Positions 10,120-18,812 of a stretch of DNA of 64,000 nucleotides are shown one piece after another; within the stretch, counting starts at the first letter, position 1, and each line of letters begins with the position of its first letter. A program made the translations under genes and the position numbers. Under the pieces are notes generated by a model. The model was not told where the DNA came from and did no database searches. It saw only the letters and a list, made by a program, of their open reading frames with translations. The DNA comes from Halolamina pelagica (GTDB lineage Archaea > Halobacteriota > Halobacteria > Halobacteriales > Haloferacaceae): NCBI RefSeq assembly GCF_001307315.1, contig NZ_LGUC01000001.1:2294001-2358000 (forward strand), read 5' to 3'.

Positions 10120-10317
10120 GTGAACGTGGTTCGTTCCGCAGTCCGTGCCGTCCGCTGCCTACTAATCGGAGCCTTTGCAGGGGGTGTCCTCGGCCCGCTG
10201 TTTGTTCCTGCCCCTACGGGACTGCTCGCCGTTGTCTCGACAATCGCTGTTACAGCGGTTGTTAGTATCGTTCTCAACCGCTCTGATTGGCTGCGTGAAC
10301 AGCAATCGATTGGGTAG
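10120..10317 (+). CDS. small two-helix membrane protein, unrecognised
   Basis: A 65-residue protein with a GTG start (MNVVRSAVRAVR) and two hydrophobic stretches, CLLIGAFAGGVLGPLFV and LLAVVSTIAVTAVVSIVL, ending with a short polar tail. The coding stretch has visibly less GC at third positions than neighbouring genes, so it may be a recent arrival. I do not recognise a family. It lies alone between the KAS III-like gene and the convergent TrmB regulator. No motif beyond the membrane segments is visible, and it could be non-coding. Confidence 0.45.
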   Translation: MNVVRSAVRAVRCLLIGAFAGGVLGPLFVPAPTGLLAVVSTIAVTAVVSIVLNRSDWLREQQSIG

Positions 10318-10371
10318 TACACCGGCACGTAGCATCCGCGGGCGAAGCGAGGGAAGACCCCTAACAGAGGT

Positions 10372-11118
10372 TCAGACGAAGGCTTCCCGGATCACCGCGG
10401 CGAGCACGCGGGCAAACCCCGTCCCGTCGCTCCAGAACGCCGACTCGCCGGCGACCGACTGCATCTCGGCGGTCGGCTGTACGCTCAGCAACACCGTGTC
10501 GTCGTCGACGAGCAGCACGCGCCCCACGCTGAGTTCGGGCGTCGCGTCCCCGACCTCGACCGCCGTGAGCCCGGCCTCCCGTGCGGCCTCACGCACGGGT
10601 GCGTCGGCGCTCGCGACGGTCACGTCCACGCCAGCCGCGTCGGCGTCGGCGAGGGCGTCGGCCACGTCGCCGGACAGCATCGTGGGGTCACTAGTCGCGA
10701 ACAGCACTCGCTCGTCCGCCCCCGCGACAAGCGAGGTGACCCGGGCGGCGACGTTCTCCCCGCCTTCTGTCGTCCAGATCGCCTCCCGGTGGTCGGTCGG
10801 AGCCTGCTGGCCGCGGACCGTCTCTAGGTGGTCGAACGCTGCCTCGGTCGTCGACCGTAGCCGGTCGTACAGCAGCTCCCGCGCCTCGTCGATGTCGACG
10901 GGGCGGTAGCGCGTCGGCGAGCCCTCCTGAACGTCGATCAGGCCCAGCTCCTCGAGTTCGTCGGCCGCGCCGTACACCTGCGATCGGGGGACGTCCGCGA
11001 CCTGTGCGATCTCGCTCGCGCTCGCGACGCCCAGCTTCTGGAGACCGACGAACGTGCGGGCCGCGTACGTCGAGAGCCCGAGTTCGGTCAACCCCGCCGC
11101 GGCGTCGGCGTCGTCCAT
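10372..11118 (-). CDS. TrmB family transcriptional regulator
   Basis: Regulator of 248 residues. The N-terminal winged helix has the TrmB pattern: LTELGLSTYAARTFVGLQKL, then ASEIAQVADVPRSQVYGAAD and a wing with GSPTRYRPV. After a helical linker comes a phospholipase-D-like effector region (about 110-248) of the kind found in haloarchaeal TrmB proteins; no sugar-binding signature is obvious. The start is the ATG at 11118, which overlaps the RND stop as TGATG, so regulator and exporter are probably translated together. It may sense a compound handled by the RND protein (inference). Confidence 0.88.
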   Translation of the reverse strand: MDDADAAAGLTELGLSTYAARTFVGLQKLGVASASEIAQVADVPRSQVYGAADELEELGLIDVQEGSPTRYRPVDIDEARELLYDRLRSTTEAAFDHLETVRGQQAPTDHREAIWTTEGGENVAARVTSLVAGADERVLFATSDPTMLSGDVADALADADAAGVDVTVASADAPVREAAREAGLTAVEVGDATPELSVGRVLLVDDDTVLLSVQPTAEMQSVAGESAFWSDGTGFARVLAAVIREAFV

Positions 11119-14100
11119 CACTCCTCCTCCCGGGTCCACGCCTGGTTCACGCGGTTGAGCTGGCCTTCGCTCAGCGTCCCCTGGTCGAAGCTCCCGTAGG
11201 CGTCGTCGAGGTCGGAGTTCGAGACCGCCCCCGAGGCGGTCACGCGCTCGAACAGGTCGGTCACGACTTCGACCTCCTCGTCGCCGTCGATCGGGTAGTA
11301 CTCGCCGTCGACCACCAGCGCGCCGTCGAAGGCGAACCGGTCGCCGTCGGCTGCGTCCGCGGGGATGGCCGTCGTGTAGCGAAGCGTCGGGTTCTCGCCG
11401 TCGAACGCGACCGAGACGACCTCGTCGGACTCGGCCATGCGGACCGGCTCCGGGCTGGCGGACTCGACGGTCGGGTCCTCGCCGGCGCGCTCGTACAGCA
11501 CCGCACGTCCCTCGACGCCGGCGGTTTCGAGCGTCACCGCGACGCGGCCGCCCGGCGCGACGACGCGGCGGTCGAGGCGTCGCGCCGCTCGCGGGCCGTC
11601 ACCCGCTGGGGCGACGGTGCCTGCCGCGTCGGCGTCCGTCGGCGCGTCGCCGTCGTCCGGCGCGGGGAACACGTCGTCGGGACCGACGTACTTGGTCCAG
11701 ACGGCGAGCAGCGAGGGCAACACCAACACGCTCGCGAGGAACGCGTAGATGATGGTGAGCCCGGTGATCTGGCCGAACTGCTGGAGCGGCGGCAGGATCG
11801 CGAACACCAGCACGCCGAAGCCGCCGACCGTGGTGGCCGCCGAGCCGAGCAGCGCGCCGCCGGTGCCGGTGACCGCCCGCTCCATCGCCGTCCAGATCTC
11901 GCCCGTTCGCTCAAGCTCCTGGTTGTAGCGCTCGGAGAGGTGGATGCTGTAGGCGACCCCCAGCCCGACAGTCAGGCTCGTGATCATCCCCGTGATGACG
12001 TTGAACGGGATCTCCAGCAGATGCATCGTGCCCAGGATCCACGTCACGCTGAACGCGACGGGGAGCAGCGTCACCGCCCCCAGCGTCGCGCTGCCCTCGG
12101 TGATCCGGTAGGCGATCATCAGGAACACGAACGTCGCCACGAGCGTGATGATCAGGCTCTCGACGACTGTCTCGAGCAGCTGGTCCTGAACGATCTTGTT
12201 CAGCACCGCGCTGCCCGTGGCAGTCGCGTCCAGCCCGTCGCCACGAACCACGTCCGCGACGCTGCGCATGGAGTCAGTAACCTCGTCGCCGCCGGCACCG
12301 CCCTGGACGGAGATGACGATCCGCATGGCGGTGTACTCGCCGTCGTCGCGCTGGATCACGCTCTCGGCGCGATCCGGAGCGACCTCGTACAGCTCGTCGT
12401 ACAGCGCGCCGAGGTTGCGGTCGGGCACGCCGTCGCCGTCAGTGTCCGCGGCGACGAAGCTCTCGTTGAACGACTCGTTCTCGGCGGCCACCGACTCCAT
12501 CACCGACAGCGGGCTATCGATCCGTGCCTCACCGTTCGAGAGCGTCTGGGTGACGTTCTCCTGGGCGGCGGCCTCGTCCTCCGCTGTGGCCACTCGTTCC
12601 AACACGTCGTCCTGTGTGAGTGCGCCGGAACTGTTCTGGCGTATCAGGATCTGTGCCTGGGAGTCCTGTCGGACGAAGTTGTCGTTGACGTACTCCAGGT
12701 TCGCCTTCGCGGTGTACGTACTCGGCGCGAACGGCTCGGGGAGCTCCTTCATCCAGTCGTCGGGATCCTCCGCGATGAAGTCGGTCTGGTCGAACGAGGT
12801 GTCGACCTGCGTGGCGCCGTATCCGCCGCCGGCGCTGAGCAGCAGCGCGGCGACGATGACGAGGTACGGACTTTTCCGTGCCGCGGTCGCGCCGACGGCG
12901 AGCAGCGACGAGAACGCGCCGCCGCCGGTACCGAACGCTTGCTTCTGTCGGTCGATCCCACGAACTTCGAGGAACTCGTCGATCTCGACTTTGAGCGCCG
13001 GGATCAGCAGGCCGAACACGAGCAGCGCGGCCGTGATCCCTGCGGCGCTCACGATGCCGAACTCGCGGATCGGCGGCACCGGGCTGGTGAGGTTCGAGAG
13101 GAACCCGATCACGGTCGTCGCCGTGACGTAGATCAGCGCGATGCCGACGCCGACCAGCGCGGTCCGCATCGACCCGCGGGGCGCAGCCCCGCCGCCGTTC
13201 TCGCGCTCCTCGCGGTGGCGCATGAAGATGTGGATCGCGTAGTCGATGCTCAGCCCGATCAACAGCACCGGGACCGCGATGAAGATCTGGTTGAACGCGA
13301 TCCCCGTCCAGCCCATGAAGCCGAACGTCCAGGCGAGCACCGCGCCGATGCCGAACAGCCCCAGCAGGATGTCGAGCACGTCGCGATAGGCGACGACGAG
13401 CGCGATCAGCACGAAGATGATCGCCAGCGGGCCGACGATCAGCAGGCTGTCGCTCATCGAGTTGTTGATCTCGTCGAAGATGATCCCGGCGCCGAAGACG
13501 AGGTACTCGCCGCCGTCGGCGTCGTCACCGAGCTCCTGCATCGCGAGCTGGGCGTCGGTCACGTCCTCGCCGGCAGTCCCCTGGGCCGCCGAGCCCTCGC
13601 CCTCCATCGTCACGATCAGCATCGTCGCTTCGGCCTCGGTCGAGCCGGGGTCGTAGTCGGTCGGCATGAACGCGAACGTCCCCACGCCCTCGCCGCCGTT
13701 GTTCCCGGCGTCCGCACCGAGAACGAGCTGAATCGTGTCGTTGAGCTCGGACTCGTTCATCGAGCGGATCTGCTCCTGCTGCTGCTCGAGCGTCGCGTTG
13801 GAGGCGTTTCGGTACTCCCGGCGCTCGGTCTCGAGTTCGTCAGCCAGATCCTGGAGGCGATCGGCGTCCGCTCGGAGCGCCTGGGAACGCTCCTGGAGCG
13901 CGGCGTACTGATCCTCGAGCACGCCACGCGTCCCGAGTCGGTACGCCTGCTGGGCCTCCTCCTCGGAGGACGCGTTCCGAAGCTGCTGTGCCGCCTGCTC
14001 GAACGTCGCGGCGTCCTCGTCAGTGAACTCGACGCTCGTGTTCGCCTGCACGTCCGCGAAGACGGCGTCGGCCCTCGCGTCGGGGTTCTCCCGCAGCGTC

Positions 14101-14618
14101 GTCAGCCCCGCACGGAGCAGGCCGGCGGTCCGAGTCAGCGTCTCGTTTCGCTGCTCGATCACCGCGCGCTCCTCGCTGACGCTCTCGTTGAGCGCCTGCA
14201 GTTCGGCTGCCGTCCGCTGGACGTCCTCGCCCTCCTCGGCGGTGATCGACGCGATCGCGATCACGTTCGCGATGCTCGAGGTGGGCCGGTCGCCCGAGAG
14301 CGTCCCGTTGACGGTCTCGTTGTCGGTGAGTGTCTGTTGGTACTCGAGTAAGGCGACCAGCGACTCCTCGTCCAACACGTCGTCGTCGCGCTGGATCACC
14401 TGCGCGGTCGTGGTGTCGTCGTCGCCCGTCGAGAAGTTCTCCTGGGCGTAGTCCAGTGCGTCGCCCTCCGGTGAATCGCTTTGGAACTGGTCGAGCGACG
14501 AGGTCTGCTCGACCATCGTCGCCCCGCTGCCCAGCGCGACGGTCACCACGAGCATCACCGCGATCACCACTTTACTGTGGTCCATCACGGCGTCGACGAC
14601 GGTGTCAACCCCCCTCAT
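11118..14618 (-). CDS. RND superfamily (MMPL-type) membrane protein
   Basis: Very large membrane protein (1166 residues) with two RND halves. Each half has one membrane helix, an outside domain and a cluster of five helices; the first cluster includes the sterol-sensing-like stretch IAVPVLLIGLSIDYAIHIFM and the second MITSLTVGLGVAYSIHL. The first outer domain (about 45-330) is rich in heptads (ERRE, QQEQ, EEEAQQAYR) and probably forms coiled coils. A soluble C-terminal domain of about 150 residues carries an immunoglobulin-like beta pattern. It likely exports lipids or hydrophobic compounds. ATG 14618 is preferred over GTG 14624. Reading frame intact throughout; overlaps the TrmB gene. Confidence 0.88.
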   Translation of the reverse strand: MRGVDTVVDAVMDHSKVVIAVMLVVTVALGSGATMVEQTSSLDQFQSDSPEGDALDYAQENFSTGDDDTTTAQVIQRDDDVLDEESLVALLEYQQTLTDNETVNGTLSGDRPTSSIANVIAIASITAEEGEDVQRTAAELQALNESVSEERAVIEQRNETLTRTAGLLRAGLTTLRENPDARADAVFADVQANTSVEFTDEDAATFEQAAQQLRNASSEEEAQQAYRLGTRGVLEDQYAALQERSQALRADADRLQDLADELETERREYRNASNATLEQQQEQIRSMNESELNDTIQLVLGADAGNNGGEGVGTFAFMPTDYDPGSTEAEATMLIVTMEGEGSAAQGTAGEDVTDAQLAMQELGDDADGGEYLVFGAGIIFDEINNSMSDSLLIVGPLAIIFVLIALVVAYRDVLDILLGLFGIGAVLAWTFGFMGWTGIAFNQIFIAVPVLLIGLSIDYAIHIFMRHREERENGGGAAPRGSMRTALVGVGIALIYVTATTVIGFLSNLTSPVPPIREFGIVSAAGITAALLVFGLLIPALKVEIDEFLEVRGIDRQKQAFGTGGGAFSSLLAVGATAARKSPYLVIVAALLLSAGGGYGATQVDTSFDQTDFIAEDPDDWMKELPEPFAPSTYTAKANLEYVNDNFVRQDSQAQILIRQNSSGALTQDDVLERVATAEDEAAAQENVTQTLSNGEARIDSPLSVMESVAAENESFNESFVAADTDGDGVPDRNLGALYDELYEVAPDRAESVIQRDDGEYTAMRIVISVQGGAGGDEVTDSMRSVADVVRGDGLDATATGSAVLNKIVQDQLLETVVESLIITLVATFVFLMIAYRITEGSATLGAVTLLPVAFSVTWILGTMHLLEIPFNVITGMITSLTVGLGVAYSIHLSERYNQELERTGEIWTAMERAVTGTGGALLGSAATTVGGFGVLVFAILPPLQQFGQITGLTIIYAFLASVLVLPSLLAVWTKYVGPDDVFPAPDDGDAPTDADAAGTVAPAGDGPRAARRLDRRVVAPGGRVAVTLETAGVEGRAVLYERAGEDPTVESASPEPVRMAESDEVVSVAFDGENPTLRYTTAIPADAADGDRFAFDGALVVDGEYYPIDGDEEVEVVTDLFERVTASGAVSNSDLDDAYGSFDQGTLSEGQLNRVNQAWTREEE

Positions 14619-14706
14619 CCGCACCTCCGATCGCTCGCCGCAATCTGGCTAGACATCTGTCTGTACTCTCGTACTAACACCTCGCGGTTAACGGTTCCGA
14701 CTTCGG

Positions 14707-14720
14707 TGAACGATCGTTCA
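14707..14720. promoter_or_regulatory. perfect 14-bp palindrome, candidate operator
   Basis: TGAACGATCGTTCA reads the same on both strands. It lies in the divergent gap between the RND gene and the zinc-ribbon gene, about 90 bp from either start. The TGAAC half-site recurs in the TetR promoter at 15364, so the TetR protein is the best candidate to bind here (inference). Confidence 0.5.
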
Positions 14721-14799
14721 GGCGCCGACCGAGCGGGAGGGGGCGACGCCGGCGGCCACAGACGGAACCCATTTTGCCGACCGCCCGCTCAAGGGCGGT

Positions 14800-15233
14800 A
14801 TGTCGCTGGTTCCGGAGCGGCTCCGGCCGTATCTCGCCGGGCTGCTGGGCACGCTCGCGACCGGCTTCGGCCACCTGTACCTGCGCCGGTGGCTGCGGGG
14901 CTTCGGTTGGATCGCGCTGGCGTTCGCCGCGACGATCGCGTTCGTCCCGGACGGGACCCTGCAGGCGATCAGCGCCGGCGAAGCGGTGGCCAACCGGGCC
15001 GAGCTCTACCCGGCGATGGCCATCCAGCTGATCGGCGCAGTCGACGCGTTCGTGCTCGCGTACCGCGAAAATTCGGGGGTAGCGTCGACCCCGAAGTCGA
15101 CGTGCCGCTCGTCGCCGAGGGGGAACCGGACACCGTCACCTGCCCCAACTGCGGGAAGGAGGTCGACGCCGAGATCGGGTTCTGTCACTGGTGTACCACC
15201 GAGTTCGCGACGGCCGACTCCGACTCGGCGTGA
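14800..15233 (+). CDS. membrane protein with C-terminal zinc ribbon (frame broken near 15078)
   Basis: About 144 residues after correction. The N-terminal part has a short amphipathic start (MSLVPERLRPYLAGLL), a Gly/Leu-rich helix GTLATGFGHLYLRRWLRGFG and two to three further hydrophobic segments. The C-terminal part is a zinc ribbon: CPNCGKEVDAEIGFCHWC. As written the frame leaves the conserved path at YRENSG; one extra G in the GGGG run at 15075-15079 gives SGGSVDPEVDVPLV and links to the ribbon, ending at 15233. Proteins with this layout occur in haloarchaea beside RND genes; their role is not known to me. Divergent from the RND gene. Confidence 0.8.
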
Positions 15234-15348
15234 GTCGGCAGCGAGCCGGCTGCGCCTGGAGGTGATTCGCCGCCGCACCGAGTTCGCCTCGACTCGAGTG
15301 GTCGCTGTACCGACTGTGATCCGTCGCCAGTGGTTCGCGAACCGACAC

Positions 15349-15373
15349 CCATATCTAGGTAACTGAACATTCA
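15349..15373 (+). promoter_or_regulatory. TetR-gene promoter with overlapping palindrome
   Basis: A TATA-like ATATCT at 15351-15356 lies 27 bp before the TetR ATG, predicting a leaderless transcript. Between the box and the start sits TGAACATTCA (15364-15373), inverted TGAA/TTCA arms nested in a longer CTGA...TCAG pair. A repressor bound here would block transcription, fitting autoregulation. Confidence 0.5.
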
Positions 15374-15379
15374 ATCAGT

Positions 15380-16005
15380 ATGGGGGAGACACCGCCGTTT
15401 CTTGCGAACCCCGAGACTACTCGGGAGTCGATCATGCGGGCGACGTATCTCGCGCTGTGTGAGCACGGCTACGCCGGGCTGACGATCCAGCGGATCGGCG
15501 AGTGCTTCGAGAAGAGCAAGTCGCTGCTCTATCACCACTACGACGACAAGGACGAGCTGCTGCTCGCCTTCCTGCAGTTCATGCTCGAGGAACATGAGTC
15601 GTCGGTGCCGGAGACCGACGACGACGGCCCCCGCGAGCGACTCGGCGCCGTGGTCGACGCGATGCTTCCCCCGAACTCTCCGCGGAGCACCGTGGGTTCA
15701 CCGCCGCGATGGTCGAACTCCGGGCCCAGGCCGCCCACGACGAGCGCTACAGGGAGCAGTTCGCCGAGCACGACCGAGCGTTCCAGGACCACCTGGTCGA
15801 CGTGATCGAGGAGGGGATCGAGACGGGCACGTTCCGCGACGTGGACGCCGACCGTGTCGCGGAGTTCGTCGGAACCACCGTCGCCGGCGCGATGACGCGC
15901 CGAGTCACTGGCGGCGACGATCAGGCCGCGACGACCGCCCGCGCGGCGCTCGATACCTACGTCGACCACATCCTGCTCGTCGACGGGACGGAGGCGAAGG
16001 CATGA
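15380..16005 (+). CDS. TetR/AcrR family repressor (frame broken near 15670)
   Basis: The N-terminal helix-turn-helix is typical of TetR: IMRATYLALCEHGYAGLTIQ, then RIGECFEKSKSLLYHHYDDK. The frame breaks in the CCCCC run at 15667-15671. Adding one C gives AMLPPELSAEHRGFTAAMVE and joins a standard helical ligand domain ending at 16005, about 209 residues. The stop overlaps the ATG of the ABC ATPase gene (ATGA), so repressor and exporter form one operon. Likely a local repressor of the MacB-type exporter and possibly of the nearby RND gene through the shared TGAAC motif. Confidence 0.87.
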
Positions 16006-16721
16006 CCGACGCCGCCGTCGAACTGCAGGACGTCCGCAAAACGTACCGGATGGGTGACCAGACAGTCCACGCGCTCGACGGCGTCTCCCTCACGATCGAC
16101 CGGGGCTCCTACACCGCCGTGATGGGGCCGAGCGGCTCCGGGAAGTCGACGCTGATGAACGTCGTGGGGTGTCTGGACACGCCGACCGAGGGCGTCGTCG
16201 AGGTCGACGGCGTCGACGTGACCCAACTCTCCGACGCCGAGCGCACGGCGCTTCGGGGTGACGAGATCGGGTTCGTGTTCCAGACGTTCAACCTCATGCC
16301 CCAACTGACCGCTCGCGAGAACGTCGAACTCCCGATGACGTTCCAGGGCGTCAGCCGGCGCGATCGGCGCGAGCGGGCGACCGACCTGCTCGAAAGCGTC
16401 GGGCTTGGCGACCGGCTCGACCACCGGCCAAACGAGCTCTCCGGTGGCCAGCGCCAGCGGGTCGCGGTCGCTCGCGCGCTCGCGAACGATCCCGCGATCG
16501 TTCTCGCCGACGAGCCGACGGGGAACCTCGACAGCGACACCGAGGCCGACATCCTCGCGCTGTTCGAGGAGCTCAACGCCGCGGGCAACACGATCCTGAC
16601 GGTGACCCACGAGCGCCTCGTCGCCGAACACGCCGAGCGCATCATCCACCTGTTCGACGGGGAGGTCGAGAGAATCGAGGAGATCGAGCAGCGCCGGATC
16701 GCCGGGGAGGCGAGCCGATGA
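16002..16721 (+). CDS. MacB/LolD-type ABC exporter ATPase
   Basis: ATPase of 239 residues with Walker A GPSGSGKST, the family marker VFQTFNLMPQLTARENVELP, signature ELSGGQRQRVAVARAL, Walker B VLADEPTGNLD and H-loop TVTHE. These features place it in the MacB/LolD/FtsE group that works with a FtsX-fold permease. Its stop overlaps the permease ATG (16718-16721). It powers export or membrane-lipid or protein handling at the cell membrane; the cargo is unknown. Confidence 0.93.
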   Translation: MTDAAVELQDVRKTYRMGDQTVHALDGVSLTIDRGSYTAVMGPSGSGKSTLMNVVGCLDTPTEGVVEVDGVDVTQLSDAERTALRGDEIGFVFQTFNLMPQLTARENVELPMTFQGVSRRDRRERATDLLESVGLGDRLDHRPNELSGGQRQRVAVARALANDPAIVLADEPTGNLDSDTEADILALFEELNAAGNTILTVTHERLVAEHAERIIHLFDGEVERIEEIEQRRIAGEASR

Positions 16722-17962
16722 ACGTCGTCGAGAGCGTCCGGATGAGCTGGCGTGCGATCACCGGCCACCGGCTCCGCTCCGTGTTGACGGTGCTCGGCGT
16801 CGTGATCGGCGTCGGCTCCGTGATCACGTTCGTTACCCTGGGCGCGAGCCTGCAGGCCGCGATCGTCGGCGACGTGGCCACCTCCAGCCCGGACATCGCG
16901 GCCACGGTCGGACCGGCTGACGGCCCCGAGGGCGGCCCCGGCTCCACCGAGTCGATCCCGGTGTTCACGGAACACGACATCGAGCAGCTACAGGGGATCG
17001 ACGGCGTCGACGCCGTCATCCCCACCGGACAGGTCGGGATCGCGGGACTGGAGTTCCGGGACGACCGGATCAGGTGGCCAGCGGTGACCGCGACCACCGC
17101 AGCCTCCTTCGACGAGGACGAGTTCGCCGCCGGGGGCCCGTTCACGGCGGGGACAAACGAGACCGTACTCAACCCCGCCGCCGCACGGATGTTCGAGGAG
17201 AACGTCTCCGCGGGCGACGAGATCACCGTCGAGTTCGCCGAGAACGACTCCCGGACGCTCACCGTCGCCGGCGTACTGAACGAGTCGACCGGCTTCGCCG
17301 CCGTCGGCGGCGGCGGCGGGACGCCCGCGATCTACGTCCCGACCGATCCGTTCTACACGACCACGGCCGAGAGCCCGACGACCGGCGAGCGCGAGCGAGC
17401 GTACCCACAGCTCACGGTCCGGGCGGCCAGCTACGAACAGGTGGGTGCGGTCGAGACGCCGGCCCGAGCGTACCTGCAGAACGAGTCCGACGCCAGCCAG
17501 CTCAAACCGGCGTCGTACGAGATCTCGCTCACGACCAACGACGCGCTGGTCGAGCAGATCCAGAGCATCCTCAGCACGTTCACCAACTTCATCACCGGGA
17601 TCGCGGTGATCTCGCTGCTGGTCGGTGCCATCGGCATCGCCAACATGATGCTGGTGAGTGTGACCGAGCGCACCCGCGAGATCGGGATCATGAAGGCCGT
17701 CGGCGCCACCCGGCGCGACGTGGTCCAACTGTTCCTCGTCGAGTCGATCATCCTCGGGGTGATCGGCTCGGTGCTGGGAACCCTGGTCGGGCTGGCCGGC
17801 GGCTACGCGGCCGCCCAGCTGATCGATCTCCCGGTGTCGTTCGCCCCCGAGTGGTTCGCGATCGCGATCGCGGTCGGCGTCGGCGTGGGCATCGTCTCCG
17901 GGATCTACCCGGCGTGGGACGCTGCCCGAACCGACCCGATCGACGCGCTCCGCCACGAGTAA
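16718..17962 (+). CDS. MacB-type ABC exporter permease
   Basis: Permease of 414 residues: N-terminal helix around HRLRSVLTVLGVVIGVGSVI, a MacB_PCD-type outer domain (about 45-280) with Gly/Thr-rich loops, then three C-terminal helices containing LVSVTERTREIGIMKAVGAT, the FtsX coupling segment, and the ending YPAWDAARTDPIDALRHE. No separate membrane-fusion protein gene is present, which is expected in an archaeon with one membrane. Third gene of the TetR operon; followed by a hairpin with a T run. Confidence 0.92.
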   Translation: MNVVESVRMSWRAITGHRLRSVLTVLGVVIGVGSVITFVTLGASLQAAIVGDVATSSPDIAATVGPADGPEGGPGSTESIPVFTEHDIEQLQGIDGVDAVIPTGQVGIAGLEFRDDRIRWPAVTATTAASFDEDEFAAGGPFTAGTNETVLNPAAARMFEENVSAGDEITVEFAENDSRTLTVAGVLNESTGFAAVGGGGGTPAIYVPTDPFYTTTAESPTTGERERAYPQLTVRAASYEQVGAVETPARAYLQNESDASQLKPASYEISLTTNDALVEQIQSILSTFTNFITGIAVISLLVGAIGIANMMLVSVTERTREIGIMKAVGATRRDVVQLFLVESIILGVIGSVLGTLVGLAGGYAAAQLIDLPVSFAPEWFAIAIAVGVGVGIVSGIYPAWDAARTDPIDALRHE

Positions 17963-17994
17963 CCCCCCACTTCGGCCCTCACCGTCGCCCCGTG

Positions 17995-18010
17995 GACCGT
18001 TTTTTCGGTC
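17995..18010 (+). terminator. short hairpin with T6 loop after the exporter operon
   Basis: GACCG and CGGTC arms flank six T residues, 33 bp after the permease stop. Archaeal termination needs a T run more than a stem, so this is a reasonable terminator. Confidence 0.4.
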
Positions 18011-18090
18011 GTACTGCGGCACAGTTCGTCAGCGGAAGCTCGCCGCCGGTTCGAGCGGGCGTTTAACCGACTGCCGGCTAAACTGCCCGT

Positions 18091-18510
18091 ATGGTCTCGG
18101 ACACGCGGCTGTACGGCGCGGCCATCGGCGTCGTCTCGGGCGGCTACTCGCTGTGGAGCGCGTCGACGGCGACAGCGATGGGGACGGGCGGCTGGCTGAT
18201 GGCGCTACTGGGCGTCGTCGTCCTCGTCCACGGCGTGGTGTTGTTGACCGACTACGCCGACCGCCTGGGCGACGCCAGCGGCCCCCTGATGATCGGCTAC
18301 TCGGTGCTGATGCTGTTGAACCAGGCGCTGGTCGGGACGGGGATGGCCGGCGGGATGGGGAGCGGCATGAACGGCGGCATGGGCGGCGGGTCGATGAGCG
18401 GTACGGCCGGCAGCATGGGCTGGGACGCCGGGATGGTGGCGCTCGCCGTCCTGATGCTGCTCAGCGGCGTCATCATGACCCAGCGCACCGCCGACGACGG
18501 CCGGATGTAG
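18091..18510 (+). CDS. membrane protein with Met/Gly-rich loop, unrecognised
   Basis: A 139-residue protein with four hydrophobic segments: AAIGVVSGGYSLWS, LMALLGVVVLVHGVVLL, LMIGYSVLMLLNQALVG and MVALAVLMLLSGVIM. Between the third and fourth lies a run of about 28 residues made almost only of Met, Gly and Ser, with about eight methionines. Such loops are known from metal (copper or silver) handling proteins, but no histidines or cysteines help here, so metal binding is only a possibility. I do not recognise a named family. It stands alone between the MacB operon and the convergent NhaC gene. Confidence 0.7.
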   Translation: MVSDTRLYGAAIGVVSGGYSLWSASTATAMGTGGWLMALLGVVVLVHGVVLLTDYADRLGDASGPLMIGYSVLMLLNQALVGTGMAGGMGSGMNGGMGGGSMSGTAGSMGWDAGMVALAVLMLLSGVIMTQRTADDGRM

Positions 18511-18812
18511 CTCGCCGGGGAAGTAGCCACCTGCAGCATCATGCTCGGGGGCGAGAGCTGTCGCTGTCGAGTGTCGTGTCGCCCGGAACACTAACTGCCA
18601 GCCTCATTCCGGGGCTGCGTGCCGCGTCGGCTGGCTAACCCTCGTGCCGGGCGGCCGGGTACGCCCCGGCGGGCGGTCGCTCTCGCGACGGGTGTGCCGC
18701 GCCCGGGTTCGCCACGCGGTCATCGCTCCCAGTCGGGAGTACTCGGGTGGGGACTAAAGGCGCGGAGTAACCCTACTCGGCGCAGGCGGTTAAAAGGAGC
18801 GTCGAGGCCGCC
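18511..18812. other. 302-bp gap between convergent genes
   Basis: GC-rich spacer between the 3' ends of the Met/Gly-rich membrane protein and NhaC genes. No open frame with haloarchaeal codon bias, no RNA gene and no clear repeat was seen; several short GC-rich inverted arms are present but none stands out. Confidence 0.5.

Noticed and set aside
11004-14351. A very long plus-strand frame opposite the RND gene
   Set aside because: It is Arg/His-rich with no motif, the usual antisense shadow of a GC-rich gene; the minus-strand RND protein is well conserved.
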